Positions 5,969-7,203 of a stretch of DNA of 7,203 nt are shown piece after piece; the first letter of the stretch is position 1; every line of letters begins with the position of its first letter. The stretch comes from Burkholderiaceae bacterium (GTDB lineage Bacteria > Pseudomonadota > Gammaproteobacteria > Burkholderiales > Burkholderiaceae_C). The position numbers were made by a program, and so were the translations under genes. Location of the stretch: contig JAISNB010000025.1 in NCBI GenBank assembly GCA_031276435.1, positions 1 through 7,203 of the forward strand, written 5' to 3'. The notes beneath the pieces are model-generated. The model was not told where the DNA came from, made no database searches, and saw nothing but the letters and a program-made list of their open reading frames with translations.

Positions 5969-7203
5969 ATGGCATTGATCGTCCATAAATATGGCGGCAC
6001 CTCGATGGGTTCGACCGAACGCATCGCCAATGCCGCAAAGCGGGTCGCCAAATGGGCACGCGCAGGCCATCAAATGGTGGTGGTGCCCAGCGCCATGAGC
6101 GGCGAAACCAACCGCCTGCTCGGCCTGGCCAGAGAACTGGCGCCAGCCAGGCAAGAGGCCAGCTACTTTCGCGAACTGGACATGCTGGCCTCCACGGGCG
6201 AGCAAGTCTCTGTGGGCCTGCTATCCATCGCGCTGCAAGCCCAGGGCATGCGCGCCGTCAGCTACGCTGGCTGGCAAGTGCCCATCAAAACCGACAGCGC
6301 GTACACCAAGGCCCGCATCGAAAGCATTGACGACAAGCGCGTGCGCGCCGATCTCGACGCGGGCAAAGTGGTCATCATCACCGGCTTCCAGGGCGTGGAC
6401 GGCAGCGGCAACATCACCACACTGGGCCGCGGCGGCTCCGACACATCGGCCGTGGCCGTGGCCGCCGCGCTCAAGGCCGACGAATGCCTGATCTTCACCG
6501 ACGTGGACGGCGTATACACCACCGATCCGCGCATCGTGCCCGAGGCGCGCCGCCTGCAATCCATCAACTTTGAAGAAATGCTGGAAATGGCCAGCCTTGG
6601 CTCCAAGGTGCTGCAAATCCGCTCGGTGGAATTTGCGGGCAAGTACAAAGTGCCCCTGCGCGTGCTCTCCAGCTTCACGCCCTGGGACATCGACATCCAT
6701 GAAGAAGCCCAGTCCGGTACCCTGATCACTTTCGAGGAAGATGACCCAATGGAACAAGCCGTTGTTTCCGGCATTGCCTTCAGCCGCGATGAAGCAAAAA
6801 TCTCCGTGCTTGGCGTGCCCGACAAGCCCGGCGTCGCCTACCAGATTCTGGGTGGCATAGCCGCCGCCAACATCGAGGTGGACATGATCATCCAGAACGC
6901 GGGCAAAGACGGCAGGGCCGATTTCTCCTTCACCGTCAGCCGCAACGACCATGCCCGCGCCATGGAACTGCTCAAGGACAAGGTACTGCCCGCGCTGGGC
7001 GGCGGCGCCATCGAACTGCTGGGCGACCCCAGAATCTGCAAAGTCAGCATCGTCGGCATCGGCATGCGCAGCCACGTGGGCATAGCCAGCAAAATGTTCA
7101 ACACCCTGTCCGCAGAGGGCATCAACATCCTGATGATCTCCACATCCGAGATCAAAACCTCTGTCGTCATCGACGAAAAGTACATGGAGCTTGCCGTGCG
7201 CGC
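5969..7203 (+). CDS. lysC: Aspartokinase (3' end beyond the window)
   Basis: Aspartokinase phosphorylates aspartate with ATP to 4-phospho-aspartate, the first step toward lysine, diaminopimelate, threonine and methionine. The visible 411 codons are open to the window edge; comparable proteins end roughly ten residues later. Kinase-domain landmarks are VHKYGGTSMGS (5-15), VPSAMSGETNRL (39-50), the ASTGEQVS segment (74-81), TLGRGGSDTSA (151-161) and FTDVDGVYTTDPR (176-188). Two ACT domains follow: about 265-340 (VVSGIAF, LGVPDKPGVAYQI) and about 350-411 (KVSIVGIGMRSHVGIASK, INILMISTSEIKTSVVI). ACT domains bind lysine and/or threonine for feedback inhibition in this family. There is no fused homoserine dehydrogenase within the visible part, so this is the monofunctional type. 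The ATG at 5969 places the KYGGTS motif in its usual position; GAAGAA at about 5949-5954 is a weak, somewhat distant ribosome binding site. An in-frame TTG at 5948 is an unlikely alternative. Confidence 0.97.
   Translation, partial: MALIVHKYGGTSMGSTERIANAAKRVAKWARAGHQMVVVPSAMSGETNRLLGLARELAPARQEASYFRELDMLASTGEQVSVGLLSIALQAQGMRAVSYAGWQVPIKTDSAYTKARIESIDDKRVRADLDAGKVVIITGFQGVDGSGNITTLGRGGSDTSAVAVAAALKADECLIFTDVDGVYTTDPRIVPEARRLQSINFEEMLEMASLGSKVLQIRSVEFAGKYKVPLRVLSSFTPWDIDIHEEAQSGTLITFEEDDPMEQAVVSGIAFSRDEAKISVLGVPDKPGVAYQILGGIAAANIEVDMIIQNAGKDGRADFSFTVSRNDHARAMELLKDKVLPALGGGAIELLGDPRICKVSIVGIGMRSHVGIASKMFNTLSAEGINILMISTSEIKTSVVIDEKYMELAVR
6734..6751 (+). promoter_or_regulatory. Candidate internal ribosome binding site and start for an aspartokinase beta subunit
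   Basis: GAGGAAG (6734-6740) lies eight bases before the in-frame codon ATG at 6749 (Met261 of LysC). This is just before the first ACT domain and is a better ribosome binding site than that of lysC itself. In alpha2beta2 aspartokinases (Bacillus, Corynebacterium and others) the beta subunit is made from an in-frame start at the equivalent place. The product would run from MEQAVVSGIAF past the window edge. The purine-rich bases also encode conserved Phe-Glu-Glu, so the match could be incidental. Confidence 0.5.

Noticed and set aside
6221..7075. A 284-codon minus-strand open frame opposite lysC
   Set aside because: It is an antisense shadow of a fully conserved aspartokinase, and no start signal of its own was noted.

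Overview
The window reads as a stretch of GC-rich chromosome from a betaproteobacterium, most likely Burkholderiales and perhaps Comamonadaceae. This rests on codon bias toward G/C in third positions, and on the wording of the isocitrate dehydrogenase and aspartokinase proteins, which matches what I remember of that order. No alignment was run, so the family-level placement is an inference. There are no tRNA or rRNA genes, CRISPR arrays, insertion sequences or phage genes.

Left part (13-2284, minus strand): a compact three-gene operon, read right to left. It encodes an exported DUF192 protein, a DOMON-like (MurB-associated type) protein and a DUF1343 protein of the NamZ-type exo-N-acetylmuramidase family. 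Consecutive genes overlap by four bases (GTGA, then ATGA), so translation is probably coupled. A role in cell-wall sugar turnover or recycling is a reasonable guess for the last two genes, not a demonstrated one.

Middle (2285-3514): a 192-base divergent intergenic region carries an 8-base inverted repeat (TGTCGCAT/ATGCGACA). A lone plus-strand DUF1963/YwqG-family gene of unknown function follows. A 189-base region after it holds a GC-rich hairpin and a near-consensus sigma-70 promoter (CTGACA, 17 bases, TACAAT) that should drive the next gene.

Right part (3515-7203, plus strand): three housekeeping genes. icd encodes NADP-dependent isocitrate dehydrogenase (TCA cycle). tilS encodes tRNA(Ile)-lysidine synthetase, in a short form without the extra C-terminal domain of the E. 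coli enzyme. lysC encodes aspartokinase, complete except for its last residues, which lie beyond the window edge. lysC also contains a well-placed internal Shine-Dalgarno/ATG pair where a separate regulatory beta subunit could start.

I found no clearly new multi-gene system. The best leads are the coupled DUF192/DOMON/DUF1343 operon with its Gln-for-Glu change at the likely NamZ active-site motif, the possible internal lysC start, and the inverted repeat in the divergent promoter region.
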